A program made the translations under genes and the position numbers. A stretch of 64,000 bases of DNA from Alkalihalobacillus sp. TS-13 (GTDB lineage Bacteria; Bacillota; Bacilli; Bacillales; Fictibacillaceae), in contig NZ_JAHKSI010000002.1 in NCBI RefSeq assembly GCF_019720915.1, positions 414,471-478,470 on the forward strand, given 5' to 3'. Every line of letters begins with the position of its first letter. Position 1 is the first letter of the stretch. Shown here in pieces: positions 1 through 8,390 of this stretch. A model generated the notes under the pieces. It saw only the letters and a list, made by a program, of their open reading frames with translations, ran no database searches and was not told where the DNA came from.

Positions 1-107
1 TACAGCGTTTGTATATTAAACCTAATTGTACTTCCCCTAATCCTAAATAGTTAATTACGAACGCTTTATGTAATTACTATTACCCTTCCAATCTTGTACG
101 GAGTAAA

Positions 108-144
108 AAGCCACAACATCCCCCCTGTTGTGGCTTATTTTTTT
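108..144. terminator. Rho-independent terminator, probably bidirectional
   Basis: The sequence shows an 11-bp perfect stem (AAGCCACAACA with TGTTGTGGCTT) around a short C-rich loop, followed by a T-run on the plus strand and preceded by an A-run that gives a T-run on the minus strand. It would end the minus-strand coiled-coil gene and possibly a plus-strand gene left of the window. Confidence 0.85.
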
Positions 145-205
145 GGGAAGCTTGTAATTCGCCAAAATAACCTGTGAAATACTGTACGAATCCTTTACTG
201 AAAAA

Positions 206-835
206 TCACGCCTTCGATTTCACTTCCTCCTGAAACCACTCTGGCATCTTTCCATATTTGTTTACATAGTCGAGGTCTTCCTGTAATTCCTCAAGCATCA
301 GTTTTACATCCTGCCGTACACCGATCGCTTGCAGCTGCAATGTTTGCCGGTCTTGATTCGTCAAATAATCCTGACAAGCTTCTGTATAAGAAAGATGAAC
401 GTCGTGTATGTACTCTTCGATTTCAAAGACCTGTTGCATTAATAGCAGCATTTCAATGCGATAACGACGAAACTCATCCTTTTTTATTTTCAAATGCTGA
501 TTTGCCGCCATCACTTCACGATCCAGCCCTTTTTTTAAAGGTTCCATCCATTCGTTCAGCCTTTCTTTTTGCTCGCGTGACAGATGAGATGTCTCTTCAA
601 GCACATCGCCAAGCTCTTCTGTCAGTTCTTGAATTTCTGAACGTAACGATGAAACGTTTTCTTTGTTATATCGATCAACCGTACCCTTGCCTCCGAAATT
701 CCCAAGCAGATCCTCATACCTTTGAAGCATCTTCTCTTTTTCTTCCTCTAAGTCATCTTGCTCTATCTTTAAACGTTGCAATTGTCCCTCATATTGTTTT
801 TTCAGTTGTTTATACTTTTCTAATTCTGGATACAA
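206..835 (-). CDS. Coiled-coil protein of unknown function
   Basis: I do not recognise this protein. It is about 209 residues, very rich in Glu, Lys, Gln and Leu with heptad-like spacing along most of its length, so one or more long coiled coils are likely. There is no signal peptide, membrane segment or cysteine cluster. The frame is open to a TTG at 925, but no ribosome site precedes that codon or the ATG at 868. A strong AAGGAGGAG lies 8 bases before a TTG at 835, so I place the start there, giving a protein beginning MYPELEKYKQ. It is monocistronic, with the terminator at 108-144 after it. A cytoplasmic structural or scaffolding role is possible but unproven. Confidence 0.7.
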   Translation of the reverse strand: MYPELEKYKQLKKQYEGQLQRLKIEQDDLEEEKEKMLQRYEDLLGNFGGKGTVDRYNKENVSSLRSEIQELTEELGDVLEETSHLSREQKERLNEWMEPLKKGLDREVMAANQHLKIKKDEFRRYRIEMLLLMQQVFEIEEYIHDVHLSYTEACQDYLTNQDRQTLQLQAIGVRQDVKLMLEELQEDLDYVNKYGKMPEWFQEEVKSKA

Positions 836-1052
836 AACAGACTCCTCCTTAAATTCCCGCTCCCTCATAGTATTCGAAAACAAATCGCAGTTTTCGCTAC
901 CAAGTTCCAAGTTTTCCTTAACCAATTACTATTGACCATATGACTGTAGACTAAACGTTCTATGATTTCCAATTAATTCCTAACCCCCATCAAATAGTTT
1001 CATAGTCGAAATGTGTCTATGTAACTATAAAAAATTTAGGAGGTAGGAAAAA

Positions 1053-1859
1053 TTGTTCAAAAAACTTCTTATTACTTCTTTACTATCTGCATCAATTTTC
1101 GGGGTTAACGCAGGCATTGGTCAGGCATCTACAGGTGCTGAACAGCCCCAGGTACATGTGAAAAAACAAGTTGTTCTTGGTCAAACAGATCAGAACAAAG
1201 TGCAAGAATACATGGAAAACTGCTTGAAGGGTAAAGAGCTTGACCCAGCACTTCAAGAAAAAATCCAAGAAGCGTTGAAGAAAGCACAAAACCAACAAGG
1301 TGAGCAAAAACAGGAAGCTCCAAAACAAGAGCAACCTAAAGCTGAAGAACCTAAAGCTGAAGAGCCAGCTCCAAAAGAAGAAGCGGCTCCTGCTCCTGAA
1401 CAAAAGGCAACTCCACAAGAGCAGCCTAATACTGAGCAACAACAATCTGAACAGCCTGCTGCAGAAGGTGAATTCCAACTTACTGCTGATGAGCAGCAAA
1501 TGGTTGACCTAGTGAACCAGGAACGTGAAAAAGCTGGACTTAAACCATTGGAAGTCGATCCAGAATTGACAAAAATGGCACGTGCAAAATCAAAAGACAT
1601 GATCGACAACAACTACTTCAGCCATGATTCACCAACATATGGTTCTCCATTTGATATGATGAAGCAATTCGGCATCGAATATAACACTGCAGGTGAAAAC
1701 ATTGCTGGAAACAGTTCTGTAGAGGGTGCACACACTTCTCTTATGAACTCTGATGGACACCGTAAAAACATTCTTGGAAGCCAATACACTAAAATTGGTA
1801 TCGGAATTGTTGACGGCGGACCATACGGTAAAATGTTCTCTCAAGAATTCACTGGTTAA
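1053..1859 (+). CDS. Secreted CAP/SCP-domain protein (YkwD-like)
   Basis: This 268-residue protein has a signal peptide (MFKKLLITSLLSASIFGVNA, cleavage near residues 20-25). A short conserved stretch with one Cys follows, then a low-complexity linker of Lys/Gln/Glu/Pro-Ala repeats at about residues 85-140, then a C-terminal CAP domain (about 147-268). CAP hallmarks are visible: the LVNQEREKAGL helix, NNYFSHDSP, GENIAG and GHRKNILG. The domain matches the B. subtilis YkwD family, extracellular or wall-associated proteins whose activity is unclear. The start is TTG at 1053 with AGGAGGT 8 bases upstream; no ATG fits. The gene is single, followed by a strong terminator. Linker length probably varies between strains. 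Confidence 0.88.
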   Translation: MFKKLLITSLLSASIFGVNAGIGQASTGAEQPQVHVKKQVVLGQTDQNKVQEYMENCLKGKELDPALQEKIQEALKKAQNQQGEQKQEAPKQEQPKAEEPKAEEPAPKEEAAPAPEQKATPQEQPNTEQQQSEQPAAEGEFQLTADEQQMVDLVNQEREKAGLKPLEVDPELTKMARAKSKDMIDNNYFSHDSPTYGSPFDMMKQFGIEYNTAGENIAGNSSVEGAHTSLMNSDGHRKNILGSQYTKIGIGIVDGGPYGKMFSQEFTG

Positions 1860-1880
1860 TAAAATTATAAAATAGAAAGA

Positions 1881-1915
1881 AAGCATCAGCTATTTCGGTT
1901 GATGCTTCTTTTTTT
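1881..1915 (+). terminator. Terminator of the CAP-domain gene
   Basis: An 8-bp stem (AAGCATCA with TGATGCTT) is followed by a run of T residues, 22 bases after the stop codon. Confidence 0.8.
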
Positions 1916-1944
1916 GGGGTATAAATAGAAGTAATGAAAGAAGG

Positions 1945-3300
1945 ATGAAGCAAATGAAACTTAATGACTACTGGCTTAAATTTAGACATAGCTTCTGGTT
2001 CTTACCAATCTTCTATGGTGTCCTAGCCCTTTTCATGGCGATGTTGAGCATGTATCTGGAAGAATCTATCCCTACGAAAATCATCGCAAAATATGTGCCG
2101 AACGCCTTGATGACCGACGTTAAACTAGGACAAACCATTTTGAATGCGATTGCTGTATCGGTACTAACAATGACGTCCATCACATTCTCCTCGATCATGG
2201 TCGTGTTGACTACATATTCATCCCAGTTTTCACCAAGGACACTGCAGGATTTCATCAGTGATGTCGTTACACAACGGGTCCTAGGTGTTTTTACTGGGGG
2301 ATTCATCTACTCATTACTTTTATTGCTTTTTCTAAAGGATCTCAGTGACAAGAAATTATTCCTTGGTCCAGGTGTTGCCGTCATTTGGGCGATTGTTTGC
2401 CTTGGGTTCTTCGTCTTTTTCATCCACCATGTGGCAACATGGACTCAGGTCAACAATCTGATTGACAAAATCACGACTCGGACACAAGAAACGATCCGTA
2501 ACAGCTTCCACTTAGGGGTGGCTCAGACAAAATCAAAGCAGATATCCGTAAAGGAAAACATTAAAGAGCTTGAAAAAAAAGATAAGGTTACGATCAATGC
2601 TCCGACATCAGGCTATTTGCAAATGATAAAACTAGGACCCATATTGGAAAAAGCAACAGAAAACGATGAGATCCTCAAGGTGGAACGCAGGATCGGCGAT
2701 TATATCTTTAAAGAGACACCTTTGTATTCCTTTCTTGATACTGATTCTTTAACTAAAGAAGCTGAGACACGATACGAGGAATGCTTTTTAATCGGTACTG
2801 AAAGAAATACGGTTCAGGATGTTGAATTTGGTATTCAGAAATTGGTTGAGATTGCACTTCGAGCTATTTCACCAGGTATCAATGATCCACATACGGCGAT
2901 CAACTCTATCAATCGGATCGGGACGATTTTATCTGAATTGGGAGAAATCATGTTTCCAAGGCCTTATTATTACGATGAAGATAACAATTTAAGAGTGATT
3001 CTGGATATCCAATCTTATCGAGAATTACTCTATAAAGCGTTCTATCAGCTTCGCCACTATGCGCGTGAAGATGTCTCAGTGTGCGCATCTACTATATCCG
3101 TACTGCATGGAATTGTTGAACGGAATATCCTTGATCGTTCACTCCAAAAAATCGTTTGGGATTTTGCTGTCTATTTTATCGAGGGGATCGAAACCGATGT
3201 ATTGTTGGAATGGGATAAACAGTTCATCAACGAAAAAATCTTGCGGCTCGCAAAAACCATCGGTCGCGAAAAAGAATATCAGCAAGTTAAATTGCCATGA
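1945..3300 (+). CDS. DUF2254 family predicted membrane protein, copy 1
   Basis: This 451-residue protein has four hydrophobic segments in its N-terminal third (about residues 17-37, 65-85, 112-130 and 138-160) and a large soluble C-terminal part with the family-typical AISPGINDPHTAINSINRIG motif. DUF2254 proteins are predicted membrane proteins of unknown function. A paralogue follows at 3712-5043 and shares the HSFW/QSFWYLP start, the TMTSITFSSIMVVL region and the ISPxxNDPxTAI motif. The ATG at 1945 is the first possible start, but the one at 1954 sits 9 bases after AAGG and matches the paralogue's N terminus better, so the true start may be 1954. Sequence only supports a membrane location. 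Confidence 0.85.
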   Translation: MKQMKLNDYWLKFRHSFWFLPIFYGVLALFMAMLSMYLEESIPTKIIAKYVPNALMTDVKLGQTILNAIAVSVLTMTSITFSSIMVVLTTYSSQFSPRTLQDFISDVVTQRVLGVFTGGFIYSLLLLLFLKDLSDKKLFLGPGVAVIWAIVCLGFFVFFIHHVATWTQVNNLIDKITTRTQETIRNSFHLGVAQTKSKQISVKENIKELEKKDKVTINAPTSGYLQMIKLGPILEKATENDEILKVERRIGDYIFKETPLYSFLDTDSLTKEAETRYEECFLIGTERNTVQDVEFGIQKLVEIALRAISPGINDPHTAINSINRIGTILSELGEIMFPRPYYYDEDNNLRVILDIQSYRELLYKAFYQLRHYAREDVSVCASTISVLHGIVERNILDRSLQKIVWDFAVYFIEGIETDVLLEWDKQFINEKILRLAKTIGREKEYQQVKLP

Positions 3301-3315
3301 CAATTTTGTTTTTCA

Positions 3316-3612
3316 GAAATTCACTCCCTTATCGCGGGCAAACGAAAAGCGGAAGCGACCCGATTAGTCACGTAGGTCACTGGAAAACTGACGAGGAGGC
3401 TCGAACCAAACAAAGACCTGGTTCTGGGTGGGTTCACCCATAAGATGTCATTCAATGTGTCGACCGCCGCAGGAAGTTTGAAGTGATCCAAGTGAATGGT
3501 CGATGGGCTAGACATCACTTCCCCGTATTAACTCACTTCCGCACGCCTCCTCGCTCACTTGTACAGAGTGGGCTTATATCGCTGTGGGATCTTGTTTGGC
3601 TCTCTTTTCCCC
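3316..3612 (+). mobile_element. MITE-like repeat, copy A (right end missing)
   Basis: This is the first copy of a dispersed non-coding repeat. It has the left end (GAAATTCACTCCC), the GCGGAAGCGACCCG and GTCACGTAGGTCACTGG blocks, the GAAGTGATCC...ACATCACTTC inverted pair and the CCTCCTCGCTCACTTG block seen in copies B, C, D and F. It breaks off at TTTTCCCC without the right terminal inverted repeat. It separates the two DUF2254 genes. No protein is encoded; the short open frames across it are accidental. Confidence 0.8.
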
Positions 3613-3711
3613 AGGATCCATATATCTGTAAAACAATGCTTCTTCTACGCCTTTCATAAAATTCTTTTTTAGAGGAAGAATAGGATAGATGAATTGTGAG
3701 GTGTGCAGAAG

Positions 3712-5043
3712 ATGTATATAAAGAATTCATTACATAAGATCCATCAAAGTTTCTGGTATCTCCCTGCATTTTTTAGTTTGATTGCTGTCTTCCTTGCCTA
3801 TCTATCTGTAGAGGTGGATTTTTGGATGGATTTGAGGGAGCTCCATATGCATTTCCCAGGCTTCATGATCACTGATCGCAATACCACCCAGTTGATTCTA
3901 AGCGCATTAGCGACTTCGATCCTTACGATGACAGCCATCACATTTTCATCAATTATGGTACTCTTATCTACCTATCTAGCGCAATATTCCCCTCGTACAC
4001 TCGATAACTTTTTGAGTGATATGGTGACACGAAGAGTGTTGGGAATTTTCATCGGATCTTTCTTGTATTTCGTCCTCGTCCTGCTATGGATGAATATTTC
4101 GGATCAACAGAGCTTTTTAGTGATCCCTTCGTTGTCCGTTTCCTTATCCGCATTGTGCCTTGGATTTTTCGTCTATTTCATCCATCATGTTGGCACTTGG
4201 ATTCAGGTCAACAACCTCATTCAGGATATTACAGATAACTGTCTTTCCATTTTATCATCCCATAAAGATGACAGATCAGACCTGGTTTCATCTACCTCCT
4301 CCCCTTGGTCAAGCTGGGAAGATGAAGAATACAAAACAAAGGAATGCCGGAACGCATCCTCTGAATTCTCAGGCTATCTTCAATTCATCGATTTGGACAA
4401 AATGGTGAAACTAGCAACAAGAGATGATTTACTCATCCGCTTCGAAAAGAACATTGGAGACTATGTAGATGAAGGCACGGTCCTTTTTTCTTATTGGTCT
4501 TTGGATGATCGCTCTTTTGATATAGAGGATTATTTGCAAAATATACGCGTTGGTAAGCAACGGACCACGGAGCAAGATATCGAATATGGAATCCAGAAGC
4601 TGACAGAGATCGCTCTCCGGGCCATATCACCGGCTGTTAATGACCCTTACACGGCAATCACCTGTATCCAGAGACTCGGTAAAATCTTATCCAGGCTTGC
4701 CCAAACATCACTTGAGGAACCTTATATCTATGACAATGAAAAAAACCTGCGTGTCATCCTGAACACAGGTGAATTTTCACAGGTCTTGTATAAAAGTTTC
4801 TATCAGATCCGCCATTATGGGAAACAGGATGTCTCTGTCATTGGTGCAATCTTCGAGGCCTTGACATTGATTGCCGAAAAAAGCGCTCCAACTATGAAAG
4901 ATGTGATATGGGATTTTGCAAAAGCGATTGTCGAAGGAATCGATCGCTCTGCTCTCATCCACCTCGATTTCAAATACTTAAACTATAAACTCGATGTTTT
5001 GGCACGATACACCGGCCATCAGAAGGAGAAACAGCTGCTTTGA
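3712..5043 (+). CDS. DUF2254 family predicted membrane protein, copy 2
   Basis: This 443-residue paralogue of the 1945-3300 product has the same layout: four N-terminal membrane segments (about residues 14-34, 60-80, 108-125 and 133-155) and a soluble C-terminal domain with AISPAVNDPYTAITCIQRLG. Residues 200-230 carry a Ser/Trp/Glu-rich insert not matched in copy 1. The frame is open from a GTG at 3703, but GAGGTG lies 8 bases before the ATG at 3712, which I take as the start. The pair probably arose by tandem duplication, since separated by a repeat element. Function is unknown. Confidence 0.85.
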   Translation: MYIKNSLHKIHQSFWYLPAFFSLIAVFLAYLSVEVDFWMDLRELHMHFPGFMITDRNTTQLILSALATSILTMTAITFSSIMVLLSTYLAQYSPRTLDNFLSDMVTRRVLGIFIGSFLYFVLVLLWMNISDQQSFLVIPSLSVSLSALCLGFFVYFIHHVGTWIQVNNLIQDITDNCLSILSSHKDDRSDLVSSTSSPWSSWEDEEYKTKECRNASSEFSGYLQFIDLDKMVKLATRDDLLIRFEKNIGDYVDEGTVLFSYWSLDDRSFDIEDYLQNIRVGKQRTTEQDIEYGIQKLTEIALRAISPAVNDPYTAITCIQRLGKILSRLAQTSLEEPYIYDNEKNLRVILNTGEFSQVLYKSFYQIRHYGKQDVSVIGAIFEALTLIAEKSAPTMKDVIWDFAKAIVEGIDRSALIHLDFKYLNYKLDVLARYTGHQKEKQLL

Positions 5044-5184
5044 AAATAATGATGCTATTCAAAAACGATACATTCATAATACCCTTTCGTGAGCCTGTTT
5101 ATCTGGTGTGTGTCGAAGATCAGTATTTACTCTTCTAATGATTTTTCATTGTTAAACGCTCCAAATCATAGACAAGTTTCAGAA

Positions 5185-5796
5185 TCATCCACCTCCTTTT
5201 AACTGCTGTTCAAGTTGATCCAGGTTTACAGGACCCATTATTTTGTTTTTTACAAGGCCGTCCGGGTCGATGATGAAAGTTGTGGGTATGACAATGATCT
5301 GATACGATTGCCCCACCATTCCTTCTGTATCAAGTGGAACCTGAAAAGGGATTTCGAATTCTTTTGCGAATATCGCCACCTGCTCCACATTTTCTTCTTC
5401 GGAGCTGAGGTTCACTGCTAGGATAACAACCTCTTCATTTTCATGGAGATGATGGAAATTGATCAGTTCAGGGATTTCTTTTTTACAATACGTACACCAT
5501 GTCGTCCAGAAATTAAGGATTACTGTTTTTCCACGATAATCCGATAAAGAGACATCTTCTCCTTCCAGGTTTTGCAATGTGAAATCCGGTGCTTCCTTGC
5601 CAATTTCAGCAATAGCAGACTGGACATTTGCAACTTCCGCCGATTCAGGATTGTCGCCGTTTCTATTGGATTGTTCAGCTTTCATATGTTCCACAGTCTG
5701 TTTCGTTTGTTCGGCTGTATTCGGGATTCTCCATGCCATAAAACCCAGGAATACGATCAAGCCTACTAAAATGGTAAACTGGAACCGTCGTTGCAT
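5185..5796 (-). CDS. Membrane-anchored thioredoxin-like protein (ResA/StoA/TlpA family)
   Basis: This 203-residue protein has an N-terminal membrane anchor (residues 8-24), a polar linker, and a TlpA-type thioredoxin domain from about residue 65. The active site is WCTYCKKE, with the redox cysteines at 101 and 104. The cis-proline loop (VIPTTFIIDPDGL) is present near residue 172. Family members reduce disulfides outside the membrane in cytochrome c maturation (ResA) or spore formation (StoA). The CTYC motif differs from the CEPC of ResA, so the exact partner is open. AGGTGAGG precedes the ATG. The gene stands alone, upstream of and divergent from the proS leader. Confidence 0.87.
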   Translation of the reverse strand: MQRRFQFTILVGLIVFLGFMAWRIPNTAEQTKQTVEHMKAEQSNRNGDNPESAEVANVQSAIAEIGKEAPDFTLQNLEGEDVSLSDYRGKTVILNFWTTWCTYCKKEIPELINFHHLHENEEVVILAVNLSSEEENVEQVAIFAKEFEIPFQVPLDTEGMVGQSYQIIVIPTTFIIDPDGLVKNKIMGPVNLDQLEQQLKGGG

Positions 5797-5913
5797 TTAC
5801 CTCACCTCTACAAAGTGCCTTACTATACTATAAGTAGGAATCGGTAAAAAAATGAACAAGCATTGAAAATTCTTATATTTTTTATTAAATGTGGATAACC
5901 TGTATATTACTTC

Positions 5914-5942
5914 TTGACAAATATAGTCAACCGGATTATATT
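5914..5942 (+). promoter_or_regulatory. Sigma-A-type promoter of the proS T-box transcript
   Basis: A consensus -35 TTGACA (5914-5919) and a -10 TATATT (5937-5942) are separated by 17 bases. Transcription would begin near 5950, just upstream of the T-box leader. Confidence 0.75.
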
Positions 5943-5964
5943 ACTTTCAAACAACCTGAAACAA

Positions 5965-6196
5965 TGACGGGGATTAGTAAAGTGAATCACGCCATTTCTA
6001 GAGAGGAAGCCATCTGCTGAAAGGTTTCCATGGGCCAGCACTTGAACCTGCCTCTGAGTTCTGTATCGAAATCGACTAAGATACAGCGGATAAGCAATCC
6101 GTTATCAACATCGAGTGTATACTGCACATATTGTGCGTTATGAATTAGGGTGGTACCGCCAAGTCTTGGTCCCTTCTGGGGTCAAGGCTTTTTGTT
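5965..6196 (+). ncRNA. T-box leader of proS
   Basis: Canonical T-box landmarks occur in order: an AGAGAGGAAGCC block, GCTGAAAGG, GAACCTGCCTCTGAGT in the specifier region, the 14-base T-box AGGGTGGTACCGCC (6147-6160), and a terminator whose stem AAGTCTTGGTCCC/GGGGTCAAGGCTT ends in TTTTT. By alignment with the usual spacing between GAAC and GAG, the specifier codon is probably CCT (6051-6053), which reads proline and fits the downstream gene. Uncharged tRNA-Pro should stabilise the antiterminator and raise proS expression. The specifier assignment is inference; the T-box itself is clear. Confidence 0.92.
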
Positions 6197-6227
6197 ATTG
6201 AGATTGTTTACAAATTAGTTTTAAGAA

Positions 6228-6268
6228 AAATTCGAGACATTCCTTTGGGAAAAGCGAGCAAGCTCAAG
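6228..6268 (-). mobile_element. Solo right end of the MITE-like repeat
   Basis: AAATTCGAGACATTCC followed by GGGAAAAGCGAGCAAGC resembles the inverted right end seen at the start of copy C (AAATTCGCGACACTCC...GGGAAAAGCGAGCCAGG). Only the end is present, directly behind the T-box terminator. Confidence 0.6.
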
Positions 6269-6285
6269 CAGCCATGTTTTCAGTT

Positions 6286-6468
6286 AACGGACACCATAGC
6301 CGTTATTTGTGACAAAATCAGTGTTTTTGAAGTTTTAACGGACACCATAGCCGTTATTTGTAAAAAAGCAGGCTGATTTTCTATGATATTTGCAAAATAA
6401 GGTCCCTGGTGTCCGTTATTTTTGTAATATCCTATTGTTTTGGTCAAATAAAGTCTCCTGTGTCCGCT
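6286..6468. repeat. 183-bp dyad element with 51-bp internal period, copy 1
   Basis: Two direct units (AACGGACACCATAGCCGTTA...) begin at 6286 and 6337, exactly 51 bases apart. Two inverted units (AAATAAGGTCCCTGGTGTCC...) begin at 6395 and 6446, also 51 apart. The dyad axis is at 6377. Only about half of each 51-base unit is conserved. The element lies inside the proS leader between the T-box terminator and the coding region, so it would be transcribed in proS mRNA. A second copy with identical geometry lies at 30990-31172. Confidence 0.85.
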
Positions 6469-6569
6469 AATAGGTAAATGTAACTGGTTTCAGCGAGGAA
6501 CGGTGGCAGAAGTGGGCTAAGACATGGAATATCAACATTAAGTTTTAGAAAAAACAAGAGGTGATCGAA

Positions 6570-8000
6570 ATGGGAAAAGGATTTGTCCAAGATGTTACTG
6601 CAATGGAGGAGGATTTTGCGCAATGGTATACAGATGTCGTCAAGAAAGCTGATCTGATCGACTATTCAAGTGTACGCGGTTCGATGATCATACGTCCTTA
6701 CGGGTATGCCCTATGGGAAAATATCAAAAACGAACTTGACCGTATGATTAAAGAAACAGGCCATGAAAACGTCTATATGCCTTTGTTCATACCAGAAAGC
6801 CTCTTAAATAAAGAAAAGGATCATATCGAAGGATTTGCACCTGAAGTCGCATGGATCACTCATGGGGGTGAAGAAGAACTTACTGAACGTCTTTGTGTCA
6901 GACCGACCTCTGAAATCCTGTTTTGCGAGCACTATAAAAATATCATCCATTCCTACCGTGACCTGCCAAAGCTCTATAATCAATGGGCGAATGTCGTGCG
7001 CTGGGAAAAGACGACACGGCCATTCTTGCGTACACTGGAATTTTTATGGCAAGAGGGTCACACATGTCATGCCGATGCTGAGGATGCCCAGGCAGAAACG
7101 ACGAGAATGCTGAATGTATATGCAGAGCTCTGTGAAGACATTCTTGCCATTCCGGTTTTAAAAGGAAAGAAAACCGAGAAGGAAAAGTTCGCAGGGGCGG
7201 ATTTCACCTATACAATCGAGAGTCTCATGCATGATGGCAAGGCGCTGCAATCCGGGACTTCCCACTATCTCGGAGATGGATTTGCAAAAGCTTTCGGCAT
7301 TCAATACTCCGACCAAAACGGTGAGCTCCAGCATGTCCATCAAACGTCCTGGGGTCTTACGACGCGTATCATCGGGGCGTTGATCATGGTGCATGGTGAC
7401 AACAGAGGACTTGTGATTCCTCCTAAAGTGGCGCCAACCCAGGTGATGATCGTCCCAATTGCCCAGCATAAAGAAGGCGTGCTCGATTTTGCTTATGAGC
7501 TGAAAAAACACCTATCCAATGCCGCACGTGTGGATATCGATGCGAGTGACAAAAAGCCTGGATGGAAGTTCAACGAATATGAAATGAAAGGCATCCCGGT
7601 CCGTTTAGAGGTCGGACCTAAAGATATCGAAAAAGAACAGGTCGTTTTGGTGAGACGGGATACCGGAGAAAAACAATTCGTCCCTTTGAAGGATCTTGAT
7701 GTGACAGTTGAAAACCTTCTTGCTGATATACAAAGGAATCTTTTTGAAAAAGCAAAGGCATTACGAGCTGAAAGGACATATACCGCTTTAAGCTTTGATG
7801 AGTTTAAAACAACACTCAATGATCAACCTGGATTTATCAAAGCGATGTGGTGCGGCGAAACCTCCTGTGAAGAAAAGATCAAAGAGGAAACTGGCGCAAC
7901 ATCACGATGCATCCCGTTTGAACAAGAAAAATTAGCGGACACCTGCTTCTGCTGCGAGAAAGAAGCGAAGCAAATGGTTTACTGGGCGAAGGCATATTAG
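6570..8000 (+). CDS. proS: Prolyl-tRNA synthetase, archaeal/eukaryal type
   Basis: ProS attaches proline to tRNA-Pro. This 476-residue form is much shorter than the usual ~565-residue bacterial enzyme and lacks its large editing insert. Class II motifs are visible: motif 1 around residues 45-75, motif 2 ([20 protein letters not shown]) near residue 145, and motif 3 ([20 protein letters not shown]) near residue 270. The C-terminal Cys-containing zinc-type extension ([11 protein letters not shown] and [11 protein letters not shown]) and the Tyr terminus are typical of the archaeal/eukaryal class. AGAGGTGA precedes the ATG at 6570; a GTG at 6561 is in frame but overlaps the ribosome site. A T-box controls it. 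B. cereus-group genomes carry both ProS types, so this may be a second copy. Confidence 0.93.
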   Translation: MGKGFVQDVTAMEEDFAQWYTDVVKKADLIDYSSVRGSMIIRPYGYALWENIKNELDRMIKETGHENVYMPLFIPESLLNKEKDHIEGFAPEVAWITHGGEEELTERLCVRPTSEILFCEHYKNIIHSYRDLPKLYNQWANVVRWEKTTRPFLRTLEFLWQEGHTCHADAEDAQAETTRMLNVYAELCEDILAIPVLKGKKTEKEKFAGADFTYTIESLMHDGKALQSGTSHYLGDGFAKAFGIQYSDQNGELQHVHQTSWGLTTRIIGALIMVHGDNRGLVIPPKVAPTQVMIVPIAQHKEGVLDFAYELKKHLSNAARVDIDASDKKPGWKFNEYEMKGIPVRLEVGPKDIEKEQVVLVRRDTGEKQFVPLKDLDVTVENLLADIQRNLFEKAKALRAERTYTALSFDEFKTTLNDQPGFIKAMWCGETSCEEKIKEETGATSRCIPFEQEKLADTCFCCEKEAKQMVYWAKAY

Positions 8001-8005
8001 ATTCA

Positions 8006-8068
8006 AGCCGTGGATTTTTCCGAAATCACCGATAATTTTCGGTTTTGCACCGATAAATAAAATTTTAT
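8006..8068. repeat. Degenerate 21-bp-period array (ACCGATAA core)
   Basis: Three 21-base units start at 8006, 8027 and 8048. The core is AGCCGTGGA in the first and CACCGATAA in the other two, with unrelated bases in the rest of each unit. It lies just after the proS stop codon. Period and position match the better-preserved arrays elsewhere in the window. Confidence 0.5.
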
Positions 8069-8081
8069 AATACCCGAAACA

Positions 8082-8108
8082 AAAGGCACCCACCGAAGGA
8101 GTGCCTTT
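8082..8108. terminator. Terminator between proS and the small membrane-protein gene
   Basis: The stem AAAGGCAC/GTGCCTTT encloses an 11-base loop. The T-run is better on the minus strand, so it mainly ends the 8122-8280 gene; it may also act on proS. Confidence 0.7.
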
Positions 8109-8121
8109 CCCATTGTTCATT

Positions 8122-8280
8122 TTAAAACATTGGCAAGATATAATTAATGAGGAAATATAGGATTCCGAAAAAGATTATAAGATATGCTGCGTACTTGATG
8201 AATGTTGAAGCTACCATACTGGAATCCTTTTTCTTTTCTACTTTCCTTTCACGTACATCCAAGTCATCATGACGATCCAT
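8122..8280 (-). CDS. Small single-pass membrane protein (52 aa)
   Basis: A 52-codon frame starts at an ATG (8278-8280) preceded by AGAGGAGTG at good spacing. The product is MDRHDDLDVRERKVEKKKDS followed by a hydrophobic helix (about residues 28-50) ending in LPMF. The first 20 residues are highly charged, suggesting a cytoplasmic N terminus and one membrane span. I do not recognise the family. The strong ribosome site, clean amphipathic layout and following terminator argue for a real gene. It lies downstream of the M48 protease gene on the same strand with about 110 bases between, and could be cotranscribed. Confidence 0.65.
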   Translation of the reverse strand: MDRHDDLDVRERKVEKKKDSSMVASTFIKYAAYLIIFFGILYFLINYILPMF

Positions 8281-8390
8281 GGGGATCACTCCTCTCAACA
8301 TTTTGACTCAGTCTATGAAGGTCAAGATCAGTTGTTATGAAGTGTATTCCCCTCTTTTTTTCTTTGAAAACATGACGAACATTTATTAAA

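Noticed and set aside
1092-1499. Long minus-strand open frame inside the CAP-domain gene
   Set aside because: Its composition is the complement of the Lys/Glu/Gln linker codons; the plus-strand gene has signal peptide, domain and ribosome site.
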